DNA of 64,000 nucleotides from an uncultured Gammaproteobacteria bacterium (lineage in GTDB: Bacteria > Pseudomonadota > Gammaproteobacteria > Nitrosococcales > Methylophagaceae). Position numbers and translations under genes: made by a program. Below, piece by piece: positions 1 through 10,935 of this stretch. The stretch covers positions 110,901 through 174,900 of the forward strand of contig CAJQLA010000012.1 in the NCBI GenBank assembly GCA_905479075.1, given 5' to 3'. The notes beneath the pieces are model-generated. The model was given only the letters and a program-made list of their open reading frames with translations. It did no database searches and was not told the origin of the DNA. Positions within the stretch are counted from its first letter, which is position 1. Each line of letters starts with the position of its first letter.

Positions 1-1
1 G

Positions 2-1180
2 AAGAAAACAGATGGACCGAAAAGCTTGGACGAAGTTGATCCTGAATTATTAAGAACCTATGAAAAATTGGGTGTGCCGTTAGAAGAGCGAGCGCGTCTT
101 GCAGGTGTCGCTGTTGATGCTGTTTTTGACAGTGTCTCAGTGGCTAATACTTTCCAAGATAAATTAGCCGAAGAAGGCATCCTATTTATGCCGTTTTCAA
201 AAGCGGTTAAACAACATCCAGAATTGATAAAAAAATACCTTGGTAGTGTGGTGCCATATCGAGATAATTTTTATGCCGCATTAAATTCAGCTGTGTTTAG
301 TGATGGGTCATTTGTGTTTATTCCTAAGGGTGTACGTTGCCCTATGGAATTATCAACCTATTTCCGAATCAATGCAGCCAATACAGGACAGTTCGAGCGT
401 ACCCTGATTATTGCCGAAGATGATGCTTATGTTAGTTATCTAGAAGGTTGTACAGCACCGATGCGTGATGAAAATCAATTACACGCTGCGGTAGTAGAAC
501 TGGTTGCTTTAGATCGTGCAGAAATTAAATACTCTACGGTCCAAAACTGGTATCCAGGCGATGAAAATGGCAAAGGTGGCATCTATAATTTTGTGACCAA
601 AAGAGCAGCCTGTCGAGGTGTTAGTTCTAAAGTGTCTTGGACGCAAGTAGAAACAGGTTCAGCGATTACTTGGAAGTATCCAAGTGTTATTTTGCAAGGT
701 GATAATTCGATTGGTGAGTTTTACTCGGTTGCTGTGACTAATAATATGCAGCAAGCTGATACTGGCACCAAGATGATTCACTTGGGTAAAAACACCAGTT
801 CGACAGTTATTTCCAAGGGCATCTCGGCTGGGCGTTCTGAAAATGCCTATCGTGGCCTGATTCGTGTTGGACCTAATGCAGAAAACGCCCGTAACTATAC
901 CGAGTGTGATTCATTATTAATGGGCGACACTTGTGGAGCTCATACTTTCCCTTATATAGAAGTGAAAAACCCGACTGCTCAAATTGAACACGAAGCTTCA
1001 ACTTCTAAAATTAGTGAAGATCAACTGTTTTATTGTAAACAGCGTGGCATGGATACAGAAGATGCAGTTTCAATGATTGTGAATGGCTTTTGTAAGGAAG
1101 TGATTCGCCAGTTACCAATGGAATTTGCAGTAGAAGCCCAGAATCTATTAGGCCTATCGTTAGAAGGCTCTGTTGGTTAA
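2..1180 (+). CDS. sufB: Fe-S cluster assembly protein SufB (5' end outside window)
   Basis: SufB is the core scaffold subunit of the cytosolic SufBCD complex that builds [4Fe-4S] clusters. The open frame runs in from the window edge, so the true start is missing. About 392 residues remain of a family length near 480. The remaining part is colinear with SufB, including the YLEGCTAPM segment, [12 protein letters not shown], and the C-terminal block with [18 protein letters not shown], which holds conserved Cys and His residues. A TTG at 26 is not the real start, because the SufB-like frame continues upstream of it without a break. It is the first visible gene of a sufBCDSU-sufT operon. Any sufA or iscR-type regulator would lie outside the window. 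Confidence 0.96.
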   Translation, partial: KKTDGPKSLDEVDPELLRTYEKLGVPLEERARLAGVAVDAVFDSVSVANTFQDKLAEEGILFMPFSKAVKQHPELIKKYLGSVVPYRDNFYAALNSAVFSDGSFVFIPKGVRCPMELSTYFRINAANTGQFERTLIIAEDDAYVSYLEGCTAPMRDENQLHAAVVELVALDRAEIKYSTVQNWYPGDENGKGGIYNFVTKRAACRGVSSKVSWTQVETGSAITWKYPSVILQGDNSIGEFYSVAVTNNMQQADTGTKMIHLGKNTSSTVISKGISAGRSENAYRGLIRVGPNAENARNYTECDSLLMGDTCGAHTFPYIEVKNPTAQIEHEASTSKISEDQLFYCKQRGMDTEDAVSMIVNGFCKEVIRQLPMEFAVEAQNLLGLSLEGSVG

Positions 1181-1246
1181 ACCGCATTCGTTTTTAGTAC
1201 CGCGATTAGCGATAGACGATGATTAAATTATTTAAAGAGATAAAAC

Positions 1247-2008
1247 ATGTTAGAAATTAAAAACCTTTATGCCAGTGTTGATGGAAAAGAAATTCTTAAG
1301 GGTATCAACTTAACCGTCAATGCGGGCGAAGTGCATGCCATCATGGGCCCTAATGGGGCTGGTAAAAGCACTTTATCTAATGTTTTAGCAGGTAGAGATG
1401 GTTATGAAATCACACAAGGTGAGGTAATATTCAAAGATGAAGACTTATTAGACCTTGAAGCTGAAGAGCGGGCACGTCGTGGTATTTTCCTTGCCTTCCA
1501 ATATCCTGTTGAAATTCCGGGTGTGAGTAATATTTATTTACTTAAAGCCGCTTTAAATGCGGTGCGTGAACACCAAGGTCTAGATGAATTAGATGCAATG
1601 GACTTCCTTGCGTTAGTTAGGGAAAAAATGCAGCTAGTTCATATGAATGAAGAGTTTTTATACCGTGGCGTTAATGAAGGTTTCTCTGGTGGTGAGAAGA
1701 AACGCAATGAAATCTTACAAATGGCCCTGTTAGAACCAGCACTAGCCATACTTGATGAGACTGATTCGGGTCTTGATATAGATGCTTTGCGAACAGTATC
1801 AGAAGGGGTGAATGCCTTACGTTCGCAAGAACGTTCGATTGTAATGATTACTCACTATCAGCGACTGTTGGATTACATACAGCCTGATTTTGTTCATGTC
1901 CTGTCTGATGGTCGCATCGTGAAATCAGGTGATAAAGAATTAGCAAAAGAACTTGAAGATAAGGGCTATAGCTGGGTTAAAGAGCATGTGGAAGGTTCTG
2001 CTGCATGA
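1247..2008 (+). CDS. sufC: Fe-S cluster assembly ATPase SufC
   Basis: SufC is the ABC-type ATPase of the SufBC2D scaffold complex; its ATP hydrolysis drives the rearrangement needed for cluster assembly. The 253-residue protein has Walker [10 protein letters not shown] near residue 35, the family signature FSGGEKKR near residue 147, Walker [13 protein letters not shown] and the switch His in MITHYQ. There is no membrane segment, as expected for a soluble ABC protein. It starts 66 bases after sufB, preceded by AAAGAGATAAAAC. Its last codons overlap the sufD start by 4 bases (ATGA), which suggests translational coupling. Confidence 0.97.
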   Translation: MLEIKNLYASVDGKEILKGINLTVNAGEVHAIMGPNGAGKSTLSNVLAGRDGYEITQGEVIFKDEDLLDLEAEERARRGIFLAFQYPVEIPGVSNIYLLKAALNAVREHQGLDELDAMDFLALVREKMQLVHMNEEFLYRGVNEGFSGGEKKRNEILQMALLEPALAILDETDSGLDIDALRTVSEGVNALRSQERSIVMITHYQRLLDYIQPDFVHVLSDGRIVKSGDKELAKELEDKGYSWVKEHVEGSAA

Positions 2009-3309
2009 AGCAATTAACCGAATTAACGACATCATTTACAAGTGTTGCAGACAGTATTGATCTGCCAGGGCAAGATTTATCCTGGATACAGGAAATACGT
2101 CAGCAAGCATTAGCACAATTTAATCAGTCTGGTTTCCCATCGAAGAAAGTGGAAGATTGGAAGTACACCAGCTTATGGGAACTGACGCAACTGCAATTCA
2201 GTCACCTTGTTGAGCCTGTAGAAGTTAGTGAACAGCATTGCGAACAGCTTGCTCTATTGGAAGATGCTTATCGTGTTGTTATCGTTGATGGCGTATTTTC
2301 TGCTGACTTATCAAAATTGACTTCTTTACAAGAAGGTCTAACAGTTGGTCCTTTCTCACAATCTTTAGAACGTATTCAACAGCAATTAGGAAAACAAGTA
2401 TCGATTGAAAAAGAAGGTTTAACAGCCTTAAATACTTTATTGATGAAAGAAGGTGTGATGGTTCATATCGCTGAAGATAAAATCATCGATAAACCAATTG
2501 AGCTCCTGGTCATCAACACAGGTGGTACAGATAACTTAGCCACACATCTACGGAATATGATCGTGTTAGATGATAATGCAGAAGCGACAGTGATTGAGCA
2601 TTATGTTGGTTTGACGGACACATCGTGTCTGACCAATGTGGTGAGCGAAGTCATCCTGGCCGAGAAAGCGGAACTTTTTCATTATAAATTGCAGCAAGAA
2701 TCTGATAATGCCTTCCATATAGCGACATTAGCAGCTAAACAAGCAACAGGAAGTCAGTGGCATACCAATAATATTAATTTGGGTGCAAAGCTGGCGCGTA
2801 ATGATATCCATAGCCAATTATTTGGTGAACAATCGCATACTACGATGGATGGTTTGTACATACTGGATAATGAGCAACATATTGATAACCATACCCGTAT
2901 AGATCACTTCGTACCCAACACGACCAGTAATGAGCTTTATAAAGGTGTCCTAAATGGCAGTAGCCATGCTGTCTTTAATGGCAAGGTGATGGTACACAAA
3001 GATGCTCAAAAAACAGATTCTAATCAATATAACCATAATTTATTATTGTCACGTAATTGCGAAATTGATACTAAGCCAGAAATGGAAATTTATGCCGATG
3101 ACGTTAAGTGTGGTCACGGTAGTACAGTAGGGCAGATCGATATGGATCAGTTGTTTTTCTTGCGTGCTCGTGGTTTAGACGAGGTAACAGCAAGAAGTCT
3201 GTTAACCCATGCATTTGCAGTTGAAGTATTAGAACGTATTCCTTCAGAACATATTAGAAAAGCATTATCTAATGTGATTGAGCAACGTCTTCCTCGTGGT
3301 AAAAAATAG
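2005..3309 (+). CDS. sufD: Fe-S cluster assembly protein SufD
   Basis: SufD is the SufB paralogue that forms the heterodimer core of the SufBC2D complex and is linked to iron entry. The 434-residue length is normal for the family. The N-terminal helical part contains [13 protein letters not shown]. The beta-helical core includes [20 protein letters not shown], and the C-terminal block has [12 protein letters not shown] and LFFLRARGL, which are typical of SufD. The start ATG lies inside the end of sufC (ATGA overlap). sufS follows after 2 bases, so the genes form one transcription unit. Confidence 0.96.
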   Translation: MKQLTELTTSFTSVADSIDLPGQDLSWIQEIRQQALAQFNQSGFPSKKVEDWKYTSLWELTQLQFSHLVEPVEVSEQHCEQLALLEDAYRVVIVDGVFSADLSKLTSLQEGLTVGPFSQSLERIQQQLGKQVSIEKEGLTALNTLLMKEGVMVHIAEDKIIDKPIELLVINTGGTDNLATHLRNMIVLDDNAEATVIEHYVGLTDTSCLTNVVSEVILAEKAELFHYKLQQESDNAFHIATLAAKQATGSQWHTNNINLGAKLARNDIHSQLFGEQSHTTMDGLYILDNEQHIDNHTRIDHFVPNTTSNELYKGVLNGSSHAVFNGKVMVHKDAQKTDSNQYNHNLLLSRNCEIDTKPEMEIYADDVKCGHGSTVGQIDMDQLFFLRARGLDEVTARSLLTHAFAVEVLERIPSEHIRKALSNVIEQRLPRGKK

Positions 3310-3311
3310 TC

Positions 3312-4535
3312 ATGGCAGCGTTTGATATTGAAGCCATCCGTAAGGATTTCCCGATTTTAGATCAACTTATCTATGATAAACCTTTAGCGTATTTAGATAA
3401 TGCCGCGAGTAGTCAAAAACCGGTTCAGGTGATCGAGGCGATAGATCATTATTATCGAAAAGATAATGCCAATGTTCATCGTGGCGTACATCGCTTGAGT
3501 CAACGTGCTACAGATGCTTATGAAGCCTCGAGAACTAAAGTTCGTGATTTTATTAATGCCAAATCAGACAAAGAAATTGTATTTGTCCGAGGTGCAACAG
3601 AAGCCATTAATTTAGTAGCTCAAAGCTTTGTTCGGCCCCAGACAAAAGCCGGTGATGAGATCTTAATTAGTCATATGGAACATCATGCCAATATTGTTCC
3701 TTGGCAGATGTTGTGTGAACAAACTGGCGCTAAGTTACGTGTTATTCCAATGACGGAACAAGGTGAACTAGATTTAACAGGCATAGATGATTTATTAACT
3801 GAACAGACAAAAATCTTAGCGATAGGGCAGGTGTCGAATGCCCTAGGTACGATTAACCCGGTGAAGATGCTGACTGAAAAAGCCCATGCTAAAAACATCC
3901 CAGTATTGATTGACGGTGCACAAGCCGTACCGCATCTTTCAGTCGATGTGCAGGATTTAGATTGTGATTTTTATGTGTTTTCAGGCCATAAAATGTTTGC
4001 ACCGACAGGCATAGGTGCATTGTATGGAAAACAAGCTTTATTAGAAGAGATGCCGCCATGGCAAGGTGGTGGCGATATGATTCTGTCCGTGAGTTTTGAG
4101 CACACCCAGTACAATGAATTACCTTATAAATTTGAGGCTGGAACGCCACATATTGCAGGGGCTATTGGTCTAGGTGCTGCGATTGATTATATGCAGAGTA
4201 TAGGCGTTGAGAAGCTGGCAAAACACGAACATGATTTGCTCGATTACGCTACAGATAAATTAAGTAATATGGCGGGTGTTCGTCTCATAGGAACAGCTCA
4301 ACACAAAGCCAGTGTTTTATCATTTTTAATTGAGGGTGTTCATCCTCATGATGTCGGGACTATATTTGATCAACAAGGTGTCGCTATCCGTACGGGACAT
4401 CATTGTGCCCAACCCGTCATGCAGTTTTTTGGTATACCCGCGACAGCGCGTGCTTCGTTCGCTTTTTATAATACGATGGATGAAGTCGATGCACTTGCTG
4501 CTGCGGTAGTGAAAGTACAGGAGCTATTTGCCTAA
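3312..4535 (+). CDS. sufS: Cysteine desulfurase SufS (group II)
   Basis: SufS is a PLP enzyme that removes sulfur from cysteine as an enzyme-bound persulfide and supplies it to the SUF scaffold. The 407-residue protein shows the PLP-lysine motif [17 protein letters not shown] and the catalytic-cysteine segment [14 protein letters not shown], typical of class II desulfurases. DGAQAVPH and the N-terminal [12 protein letters not shown] also match the family. Its TAA stop shares one base with the ATG of the SufU-type gene, so the two are probably coupled. No sufE is present nearby, which points to the SufU-type protein as its sulfur acceptor. Confidence 0.97.
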   Translation: MAAFDIEAIRKDFPILDQLIYDKPLAYLDNAASSQKPVQVIEAIDHYYRKDNANVHRGVHRLSQRATDAYEASRTKVRDFINAKSDKEIVFVRGATEAINLVAQSFVRPQTKAGDEILISHMEHHANIVPWQMLCEQTGAKLRVIPMTEQGELDLTGIDDLLTEQTKILAIGQVSNALGTINPVKMLTEKAHAKNIPVLIDGAQAVPHLSVDVQDLDCDFYVFSGHKMFAPTGIGALYGKQALLEEMPPWQGGGDMILSVSFEHTQYNELPYKFEAGTPHIAGAIGLGAAIDYMQSIGVEKLAKHEHDLLDYATDKLSNMAGVRLIGTAQHKASVLSFLIEGVHPHDVGTIFDQQGVAIRTGHHCAQPVMQFFGIPATARASFAFYNTMDEVDALAAAVVKVQELFA

Positions 4536-4987
4536 TGAGTTCAGCTGATTTAAGAGATCTTTATCAACAAGTGATCATGGATCACAACAAAAAACCACGA
4601 AATTTTCGTGAAATGCTGGATGCCAATCATTTAGCACATGGTAATAACCCTTTGTGTGGTGATGCCTTAGTTGTTTTTGTCAAAATGGATGGGGATGTGA
4701 TTGAGGATGTCAGCTTTCAGGGTAGTGGTTGTGCAATTTCAATGGCATCAGCCTCATTAATGACAGAAAGCATTAAAGGTAAAACCTTAGCTGAAGCCGA
4801 AGCAATTTATCAGCAGGTTCATAAACAAATGACAAGCGAAGATGCTGATCCTGCTCTATTAGGAAAATTGGAAGTATTAGGTGGTGTTCGAGAGTTTCCT
4901 GCGCGTGTAAAATGCGCGACGTTGTCATGGCATACGATGCACACGGCAATGGAGAATGACCACGATATATCAGTAACGACAGAATAG
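4535..4987 (+). CDS. sufU: SufU-type Fe-S assembly/sulfurtransferase protein
   Basis: This is an IscU-fold protein of the SufU type. In Firmicutes SufU is a zinc protein that accepts persulfide sulfur from SufS, and the same role is inferred here. The 150-residue protein contains three conserved cysteines in the order NPLCGD, GSGCAIS and RVKCATLSW, plus the Asp after the first Cys. The N-terminal DLYQQVIMDHNKKPRNF is characteristic of SufU and unlike IscU. It overlaps the sufS stop by one base and is followed 9 bases later by sufT. Whether it acts as a transfer protein or a scaffold cannot be decided from sequence. Confidence 0.93.
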   Translation: MSSADLRDLYQQVIMDHNKKPRNFREMLDANHLAHGNNPLCGDALVVFVKMDGDVIEDVSFQGSGCAISMASASLMTESIKGKTLAEAEAIYQQVHKQMTSEDADPALLGKLEVLGGVREFPARVKCATLSWHTMHTAMENDHDISVTTE

Positions 4988-4996
4988 GGCAGTAAG

Positions 4997-5329
4997 ATGA
5001 CGGAAGAACTTTTTAAAGCAAGCCCAGAAGAATTGAAACAAGATGTGGTTGAGATGCTGGAAACCATCTACGACCCAGAAATCCCAGTGAATATTTATGA
5101 GCTAGGATTAATCTACGATATTAAAGTCAGTGATGAGTCTATCGTTGATATCCAAATGACCTTAACAGCGCCAGGCTGTCCAGTTGCACAATCATTCCCA
5201 GGTGATATTGAGGCTAAAGTTGGCACAGTCCCGGGCGTGGCTGAATGTCATGTTGAGCTTGTTTGGGAACCAACTTGGACAAAAGATATGATGAGTGAGG
5301 CGGCACAACTACAATTGGGTATGTTCTAG
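4997..5329 (+). CDS. sufT: SufT-type DUF59 (MIP18) Fe-S maturation protein
   Basis: DUF59/MIP18-family proteins encoded at the end of suf operons (SufT) help mature Fe-S proteins. The 110-residue protein begins with a short leader and carries the family block YDPEIPVNIYELGLIYDI and the conserved Cys in TAPGCPVAQSFP. The C-terminal VELVWEPTWTKDMMSE is also diagnostic. It lacks the long N-terminal extension found in some SufT proteins. It is the last gene of the suf unit, and the next gene begins 34 bases later with its own GGAG-type ribosome site. Confidence 0.93.
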   Translation: MTEELFKASPEELKQDVVEMLETIYDPEIPVNIYELGLIYDIKVSDESIVDIQMTLTAPGCPVAQSFPGDIEAKVGTVPGVAECHVELVWEPTWTKDMMSEAAQLQLGMF

Positions 5330-5363
5330 CCATTTCATTTCACCAATCTGTAAGGAGCGGTGA

Positions 5364-7700
5364 ATGTTAAAAAAATTATTAAGCTTTATAACGCTGTTAG
5401 GAGGCCTTATGACGGTAACTGCAGCCGAGATAGATCCTCAATGGTTTCAAGCCTACCAAAACAAAGGGTCAAGCTACGAGCCTAGAACCCGACATTTCAA
5501 TCCGGACGGTCAACCCAAATATATCAATCGTCTAATCTTGGAAGACTCACCTTATCTGAACCAACATGCCCATAACCCAGTGGATTGGTATCCGTGGGGA
5601 ATAGAAGCATTTACAGCAGCAAAACAGCAAGATAAACCCATCTTCCTATCCATCGGCTATTCAACCTGCCATTGGTGCCATGTCATGGAAGAACAAAGCT
5701 TCGATAATGAAGTGATAGCTAAACAGATGAACACGTCTTTCATCAATATCAAAGTCGATCGAGAACAGCGTCCAGAACTAGACGAGCTTTATATGACAGC
5801 CGTGAGCTTAATGACCGGACATGGAGGCTGGCCTATGTCGAGTTTCTTAACACCAGAAGGTAAAACATTTTGGGGCGGCACTTATTTACCACCACAGCAA
5901 TTTAGCAAAGTGTTAAATGGCCTATCAACTGCGTGGTTGGAAAATCGCAGTCAAGTTGATGCGCAGGCAAATGAAATAGCAGCTGCTGTTAAGAAAATAA
6001 ACACGACCAAACAGCAAAGTGCTCAGATTAGCCCAGATATTGTTGAACAAGCAGCTAGTCAGTTATTGCAAGGTTATGACGAGCTTATGGGCGGTTTTTC
6101 ACAAGCACCTAAGTTTCCTAATGAGGCTGACTTATTCCTACTGCTTGATACCATTAAACGTAATGAAGATCAGTCATTACTCGAGGTGGTTGAAACGACT
6201 TTAAATGCAATGGCACAAGGTGGTATTTATGATCAAGTCGGTGGTGGCTTTCATCGTTATTCAACCGACAACGAATGGCTGGTGCCTCATTTTGAAAAGA
6301 TGCTTTATAACCAAGCTCATTTAGCCAGAGTTTATCTGTATGCCTATGAGTTAACAGGAAATGCGTTTTATGCCCGTATAGCACGTCAAACATTGGACTA
6401 TGTGTTGCGTGATATGACATCGGAACAGGGTGGGTTCTATTCAGCCACAGATGCAGATAGCGAAGGTGAAGAAGGCACCTTTTTTGTGTGGTCTAAAGAT
6501 GAATTGAAAAGCGTTTTATCAACGCAAGATGCAGACTTAGTGATTAGCTTATTTGATGTGACTGATGAAGGTAATTTTGAAGGTCACAATATTTTATACC
6601 TTCCTGAAAGTTTAAAGGCTTATGCTAAACAGTACGGACTTGATTACCAACATTTCCTTAATCGACTAGACAGTATTTTAAAGACATTAAGAGAAGTAAG
6701 GCAGCAGCGTGAATATCCTTTGCGTGACAATAAGATCATCACTGCATGGAATGGCATGATGATAACGACATTGGCATTGGCAAACGATATTTTAGGAGAT
6801 GAAAAGTACCTTGTAGCTGCGAAGCAAAACGCAGATTTTTTATGGAAAGTGAATAGAAATACACAAGGTCAATTATGGCGTGTCCATATGCAAGGCAGTT
6901 CATCGATTCCAGCAGCCCAAGAAGATTATGCTTATTTAGCTGAGGCGATGATTGCACTCTATGATGCAAGCCAGGAGAAAGTTTATTTACAGCGTGCCCA
7001 ACAATTAAGTGATGCCATGTTGGATCTGTTTTGGGATAAAGATGCTGGCGGTTTTTATATGAATACTGTGAGCGATGTGCCGACTATGGCGAGAGTCAAG
7101 CAAAGTAGTGATGGTGCTACTCCTTCGGGTAACTCGATCGCTTTTCATGTATTGAGTATGCTGAGCAAGCGCACTGATAACTTGGAGTACGATAGCAAGG
7201 CATCGGCCACGATAGCCGCTTTTGCAGATGACATAATGCGAGCGCCCGCTGCCTATGGTTATATGCTCCATGTCTTAGAAAAACAGCGAAACGGCGAATT
7301 ATCAAGTCGACAATATGCTGCCCGTGGTGAAGTCTCGGTTAAGGCAGCTATAAGCAAGCAAGCTAAGAAAAGACAGCTTGTTCTAACGCTGGATATTCAA
7401 CCAAATTGGCATATCAATGCTAACAAACCATTGGATAAAGACTTAATCGCGACTGAGCTGGTTCTGTCAGATATAATGACGCAACAATTGGGCAAGGTGC
7501 TCTATCCACAAGCGGTTGAGAAAACGTTAGGTTTTAGCCAAAAACGTTTAGCCTTGTATGAAGAAAACATCGTTATTTCAACTGATATTGAACTAACACC
7601 AGAACAGATGACCAAGCCCATTCGCTTTAATTTGAAACTACAAGCTTGTAATGAACAGGTTTGTTTAGCGCCTGAAACCTTACAATTTAGATTGAGATAA
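5364..7700 (+). CDS. Secreted thioredoxin-fold DUF255 protein with C-terminal DsbD-N-like domain
   Basis: A 778-residue protein of the DUF255 / YyaL / SPATA20 type. Residues 1-21 look like a signal peptide ending at VTAAE, so the protein is probably periplasmic. Residues about 55-200 form the thioredoxin-like domain with [14 protein letters not shown] (Cys102, Cys105). Residues about 215-640 resemble the six-hairpin (alpha/alpha toroid) region, with [31 protein letters not shown] and ITAWNGMM. The last 120 residues ([11 protein letters not shown] to [11 protein letters not shown]) resemble the N-terminal domain of DsbD, with a Cys762-x4-Cys767 pair. Many DUF255 proteins are cytosolic and lack this tail. 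A thiol-redox role is inferred; the substrate is unknown. The stop overlaps the next start by one base. Confidence 0.85.
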   Translation: MLKKLLSFITLLGGLMTVTAAEIDPQWFQAYQNKGSSYEPRTRHFNPDGQPKYINRLILEDSPYLNQHAHNPVDWYPWGIEAFTAAKQQDKPIFLSIGYSTCHWCHVMEEQSFDNEVIAKQMNTSFINIKVDREQRPELDELYMTAVSLMTGHGGWPMSSFLTPEGKTFWGGTYLPPQQFSKVLNGLSTAWLENRSQVDAQANEIAAAVKKINTTKQQSAQISPDIVEQAASQLLQGYDELMGGFSQAPKFPNEADLFLLLDTIKRNEDQSLLEVVETTLNAMAQGGIYDQVGGGFHRYSTDNEWLVPHFEKMLYNQAHLARVYLYAYELTGNAFYARIARQTLDYVLRDMTSEQGGFYSATDADSEGEEGTFFVWSKDELKSVLSTQDADLVISLFDVTDEGNFEGHNILYLPESLKAYAKQYGLDYQHFLNRLDSILKTLREVRQQREYPLRDNKIITAWNGMMITTLALANDILGDEKYLVAAKQNADFLWKVNRNTQGQLWRVHMQGSSSIPAAQEDYAYLAEAMIALYDASQEKVYLQRAQQLSDAMLDLFWDKDAGGFYMNTVSDVPTMARVKQSSDGATPSGNSIAFHVLSMLSKRTDNLEYDSKASATIAAFADDIMRAPAAYGYMLHVLEKQRNGELSSRQYAARGEVSVKAAISKQAKKRQLVLTLDIQPNWHINANKPLDKDLIATELVLSDIMTQQLGKVLYPQAVEKTLGFSQKRLALYEENIVISTDIELTPEQMTKPIRFNLKLQACNEQVCLAPETLQFRLR

Positions 7701-9397
7701 TGACCACATTAAGCAACAGTAAAAGACCCGTCTACCTGCCTTATTCAGGCCCAACACTACTCAGCATGTCTTTGCTCAATAAAGGTTGTGCTTTTTCCGA
7801 GCAAGAGCGTGAAGAATTTGGCCTTACAGGCTTGTTGCCACAGCGTTATGAAACTATTGAACAGCAAGTTGATCGTGCTTATAAGCAGTATTCAAGCTTT
7901 GATGAGCCGATCAATAAACATATTTATTTGAGAGCGACACAAGACAGCAACGAAACGCTATTTTATAAGCTGGTGCAGCAATATATTGAAGAGATGATGC
8001 CTATCATTTATACACCCGTTGTGGGTGATGCTTGTGTGCGTTTTTCCGAGATTTATCGTCGGACACGTGGTTTATTTATCACTTATCCAGACCGACATCG
8101 TATTGATGAAATGTTAGCCAATGTCACTAAAAATAAGATAAAAGTGATCGTCGTTACCGATGGTAGCCGAATTTTGGGGCTTGGTGACCAAGGTATTGGT
8201 GGTATGGGTATTCCTATCGGCAAGTTATCTTTATATACCGCTTGTGGTGGCATTAGCCCAGCCTATACTTTGCCAATTATGTTGGATGTAGGCACTAATA
8301 ATCAGACCTTATTGGATGATCCTTTCTATATGGGTTGGCATCATCAGCGAATTGAACAACAACAATACGATGAGTTTTTAGATTTATTTATTAAAGCGGT
8401 AAAAAAACGTTGGCCAGAAGTGTTGTTGCAGTTTGAAGATTTTAATCAAACTAATGCCTTGCCATTACTTAATCGTTATCGTGAAGAAATTTGCTGTTTT
8501 AATGATGATATCCAAGGCACAGCAGTGGTAACAGTAGGCACACTCTTGGCAGCTTGTCGCTTAAAAGAAGCCAAACTCAGTGAACAAACAGTGGTATTTG
8601 CAGGTGCTGGTTCAGCTGGTTGTGGTATCGCCGAACAAATTATTACCCAAATGTGTGCAGAAGGTATTTCAGAGCAACAAGCCAGAAGCCAAGTATTTAT
8701 GATTGATCGCCATGGCTTATTAGTTGACGAAATGCCAGAAATATTAAGTTTCCAACAGCCTTTAGCACATAGCCAACAAACGATTGCTAACTGGCAATAT
8801 CAAGGGAAATATCCATCATTATTAGATGTTATTAGCCATGCCAAACCGACCATATTGATTGGCGTATCAGGACAAGCAGGTTTGTTTACAGAAGATGTTA
8901 TTAAAACTATGTATGGAGGTTGTCCAAGACCTATTGTTCTGCCACTGAGTAACCCTTCAAGACATATTGAAGTGACTCCTCAACGTGTGATCGAATGGAC
9001 AGAGGGTCAAGCGATTATTGCCACAGGAAGTCCTTTTGAACCTATTGAGTATCAAGGTGAAACGTATACCATCCCACAATGTAATAACAGCTACATCTTC
9101 CCTGGGTTCGGTCTTGCAGTCGTTGCTGCGAAAATTCGCTTTATTAGCGACGAGATGCTGCTTGTTGCGGGTGAAGTTTTAGCCGATGCGTCGCCTGTTA
9201 TCAAAACGGGAGAGGGTGGTTTATTACCTAAATTGGCAGAGATAGGTGAACTGAGTAAGCATATTGCCTTTGCTGTCGGTAAAAAAGCACAACAACAAGG
9301 TCTGGCAGACGAGATGGCAGATGAAGATTTATTAGCAGCCATTGAAGCTAATTTTTGGACACCTGAATATCGGCAATATAAACCGCTAAAAGGCTAG
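7700..9397 (+). CDS. maeA: NAD-dependent malic enzyme (oxaloacetate-decarboxylating)
   Basis: Converts malate to pyruvate and CO2 with reduction of NAD(P)+, linking the C4 acids to pyruvate. The 565-residue length matches the large bacterial MaeA/SfcA type, not the smaller MaeB type. Visible motifs are the N-terminal [11 protein letters not shown], the malate-binding segment [38 protein letters not shown], the metal site [10 protein letters not shown] and [12 protein letters not shown], and the nucleotide-binding [26 protein letters not shown] near the C-terminus is also typical. The start codon overlaps the stop of the preceding DUF255 gene by one base, so the two are probably co-transcribed, though no functional link is obvious. 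Confidence 0.96.
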   Translation: MTTLSNSKRPVYLPYSGPTLLSMSLLNKGCAFSEQEREEFGLTGLLPQRYETIEQQVDRAYKQYSSFDEPINKHIYLRATQDSNETLFYKLVQQYIEEMMPIIYTPVVGDACVRFSEIYRRTRGLFITYPDRHRIDEMLANVTKNKIKVIVVTDGSRILGLGDQGIGGMGIPIGKLSLYTACGGISPAYTLPIMLDVGTNNQTLLDDPFYMGWHHQRIEQQQYDEFLDLFIKAVKKRWPEVLLQFEDFNQTNALPLLNRYREEICCFNDDIQGTAVVTVGTLLAACRLKEAKLSEQTVVFAGAGSAGCGIAEQIITQMCAEGISEQQARSQVFMIDRHGLLVDEMPEILSFQQPLAHSQQTIANWQYQGKYPSLLDVISHAKPTILIGVSGQAGLFTEDVIKTMYGGCPRPIVLPLSNPSRHIEVTPQRVIEWTEGQAIIATGSPFEPIEYQGETYTIPQCNNSYIFPGFGLAVVAAKIRFISDEMLLVAGEVLADASPVIKTGEGGLLPKLAEIGELSKHIAFAVGKKAQQQGLADEMADEDLLAAIEANFWTPEYRQYKPLKG

Positions 9398-9420
9398 GCT
9401 TCGTTTTTCAGGTATAAAAA

Positions 9421-9804
9421 ATGAATAAACTCTGGGTGGGATCACTCTATTATTTTCTAAATGTGATTCTTCACCTTGGCGTTTTCGGGGTGTTATTTTT
9501 TGTGTCTGCGTCTGACCATTTGACGATACTAGAATACATAGCTGAGTTTTGGCAGTCTCCAGAGGGTAGAGAGACGATCATTTTTAACTCTGCTCTTCTC
9601 ATTGCTAACTTAGTTTTTGCTTTAGGTATTATCTTTTTAGCACCTCGCTCCAGCATAATATTGATCATCATGGCTGTTATTGCATGGCTTGGCCTTATAT
9701 TCGCTTACCAAGCTGAGTTAGTGGGTTTATTGGCTTATGCCGCGGGTGCAATTCACTTGAGTATTTTTAGTTATAATCACTTTAAAGGTAAGGTAGAGGT
9801 ATAA
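9421..9804 (+). CDS. Small membrane protein, unknown function
   Basis: A 127-residue protein that I do not recognise. It is strongly hydrophobic, with about four predicted membrane segments: residues 9-28, 52-72, 77-95 and 98-116. Short charged loops separate them, and the tail is FKGKVEV. It begins 23 bases after maeA and is followed 27 bases later by another small membrane protein, so the two may be a unit at the end of the maeA transcript. No motif suggests a substrate or partner. Confidence 0.7.
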   Translation: MNKLWVGSLYYFLNVILHLGVFGVLFFVSASDHLTILEYIAEFWQSPEGRETIIFNSALLIANLVFALGIIFLAPRSSIILIIMAVIAWLGLIFAYQAELVGLLAYAAGAIHLSIFSYNHFKGKVEV

Positions 9805-9831
9805 CAAAGTTTAAAGGGCTGTTCACTTGAA

Positions 9832-10068
9832 ATGACAAAGCTGCTGACATATGTTTTATTATTTTTTGGAGGGATAATCGCCTTTGGTGGAGCAGCGTTT
9901 GTTTTTATGTATTTCTGGGAAGCAATCATTGTAAGAATGGGTGATCCCGATCAATCACTTATATTTTGGTATTTACCCATACTTTTTATCGGCATCATAG
10001 CTGTTATTTGTGGTGTTTCAATGTTGATACAGGGCATCCATCATCTGAAAAATGGCACTGAAGATTAA
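9832..10068 (+). CDS. Small two-helix membrane protein, unknown function
   Basis: A 78-residue protein with two membrane segments, residues 5-30 (rich in Gly/Ala/Phe) and 42-65, and a short acidic tail ending NGTED. It is not recognised. It follows another small membrane protein of unknown function in the same direction. The 136 bases downstream to the convergent osmC-like gene contain no other gene. Coding status rests on a continuous frame with membrane-protein character and tight spacing, not on homology. Confidence 0.6.
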   Translation: MTKLLTYVLLFFGGIIAFGGAAFVFMYFWEAIIVRMGDPDQSLIFWYLPILFIGIIAVICGVSMLIQGIHHLKNGTED

Positions 10069-10204
10069 ATAGAAATAGCCCCGATTGATGTTAGTTTAAT
10101 GGATGGGTTTAGGTAAAAAGAGCTTGATGATATATGAAGTATGCATAGATATTAACTTAACTTCCGATACCACCAAACGCTTTTAAATATTGCCTGATTT
10201 GTCA

Positions 10205-10771
10205 CTATTCAATGGTTATTTTGACTTCAACCGGAATAGCCTTTGATACCATCTCGTAGACGGGTGAATAGTTAAGCATGTTTCTCAAAGTTTCTTCATC
10301 GGTATCAGTCTTAGCTCGGATATCGACGTTAATCTTGTTATAGCCTCTATTGACCTCATTTGATACACCAAAGAAGCCCCGGGCATCCATTTCGCCTTCA
10401 GCGGTGATATTAAGCGTTTCTCTCTGAATACCTTGTACTGAAGCATGTGCAACGATAGTGGTGTTTAGGCAACTAACAAGAGAATTTAGATAATGTTCAA
10501 CAGCATTGGGTGCCGTGTTTTCTCGAGCTAGGAACGTGGGTTGGTCTGCATGCACGACCAAGGGTTGTGACCGTTCAGTTTGTTCACCGTTTCCAGCATA
10601 AAAATTTTTAATTGATGTACGGCTAGGGCTACCATTAATCCACTGATTATCGGCTCGGAAACGAAATTGACCAAAGTTATCATCCTGTGCCATGTGGGTA
10701 GCAATATTTACAATGGCATCTGTATTAACACCATTGACGATGTGATCCAGTTTTTTTACTGTATTAGTCAT
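10205..10771 (-). CDS. OsmC family protein
   Basis: OsmC/Ohr-fold proteins are peroxide-related thiol proteins. The 188-residue length and the segment APNAVEHYLNSLVSCLNTTIVAHA place this in the OsmC family and supply the first reactive Cys. The second family Cys, expected before PV near the C-terminus, is replaced in SPVYEMVS. I believe this is common in a non-Ohr subgroup, so peroxidase activity is uncertain. The gene is divergent from the broken HxlR regulator, and a redox-responsive HxlR controlling an OsmC gene would be a sensible pair. On its own strand the ATG is preceded by a GGAGAA ribosome site. Confidence 0.88.
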   Translation of the reverse strand: MTNTVKKLDHIVNGVNTDAIVNIATHMAQDDNFGQFRFRADNQWINGSPSRTSIKNFYAGNGEQTERSQPLVVHADQPTFLARENTAPNAVEHYLNSLVSCLNTTIVAHASVQGIQRETLNITAEGEMDARGFFGVSNEVNRGYNKINVDIRAKTDTDEETLRNMLNYSPVYEMVSKAIPVEVKITIE

Positions 10772-10864
10772 GATTATTCTCCTATAGAATCAGTTTTAAG
10801 ATCGACTTTTTGCATCGATGGTTAAAGCTTATTCGCATAGTGTTTAGACTGATACATCATAGAA

Positions 10865-10899
10865 TGTAGTAAAGCACTACAAAATCAGTAGTATACTTT
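10865..10899. promoter_or_regulatory. Candidate HxlR operator region between osmC-like gene and hxlR
   Basis: The intergenic region holds TGTAGT-AAAGC-ACTACA (10865-10881), an inverted repeat with perfect 6-base arms. A second dyad, AGTATACT, lies at about 10890-10897. HxlR-family regulators bind short dyads in divergent promoters beside their own gene, so these are reasonable operator candidates. The assignment is inference from position and symmetry only. Confidence 0.35.
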
Positions 10900-10935
10900 T
10901 CAATGACCTATAAAAATTCGTAGGGGGAAGTGTTT

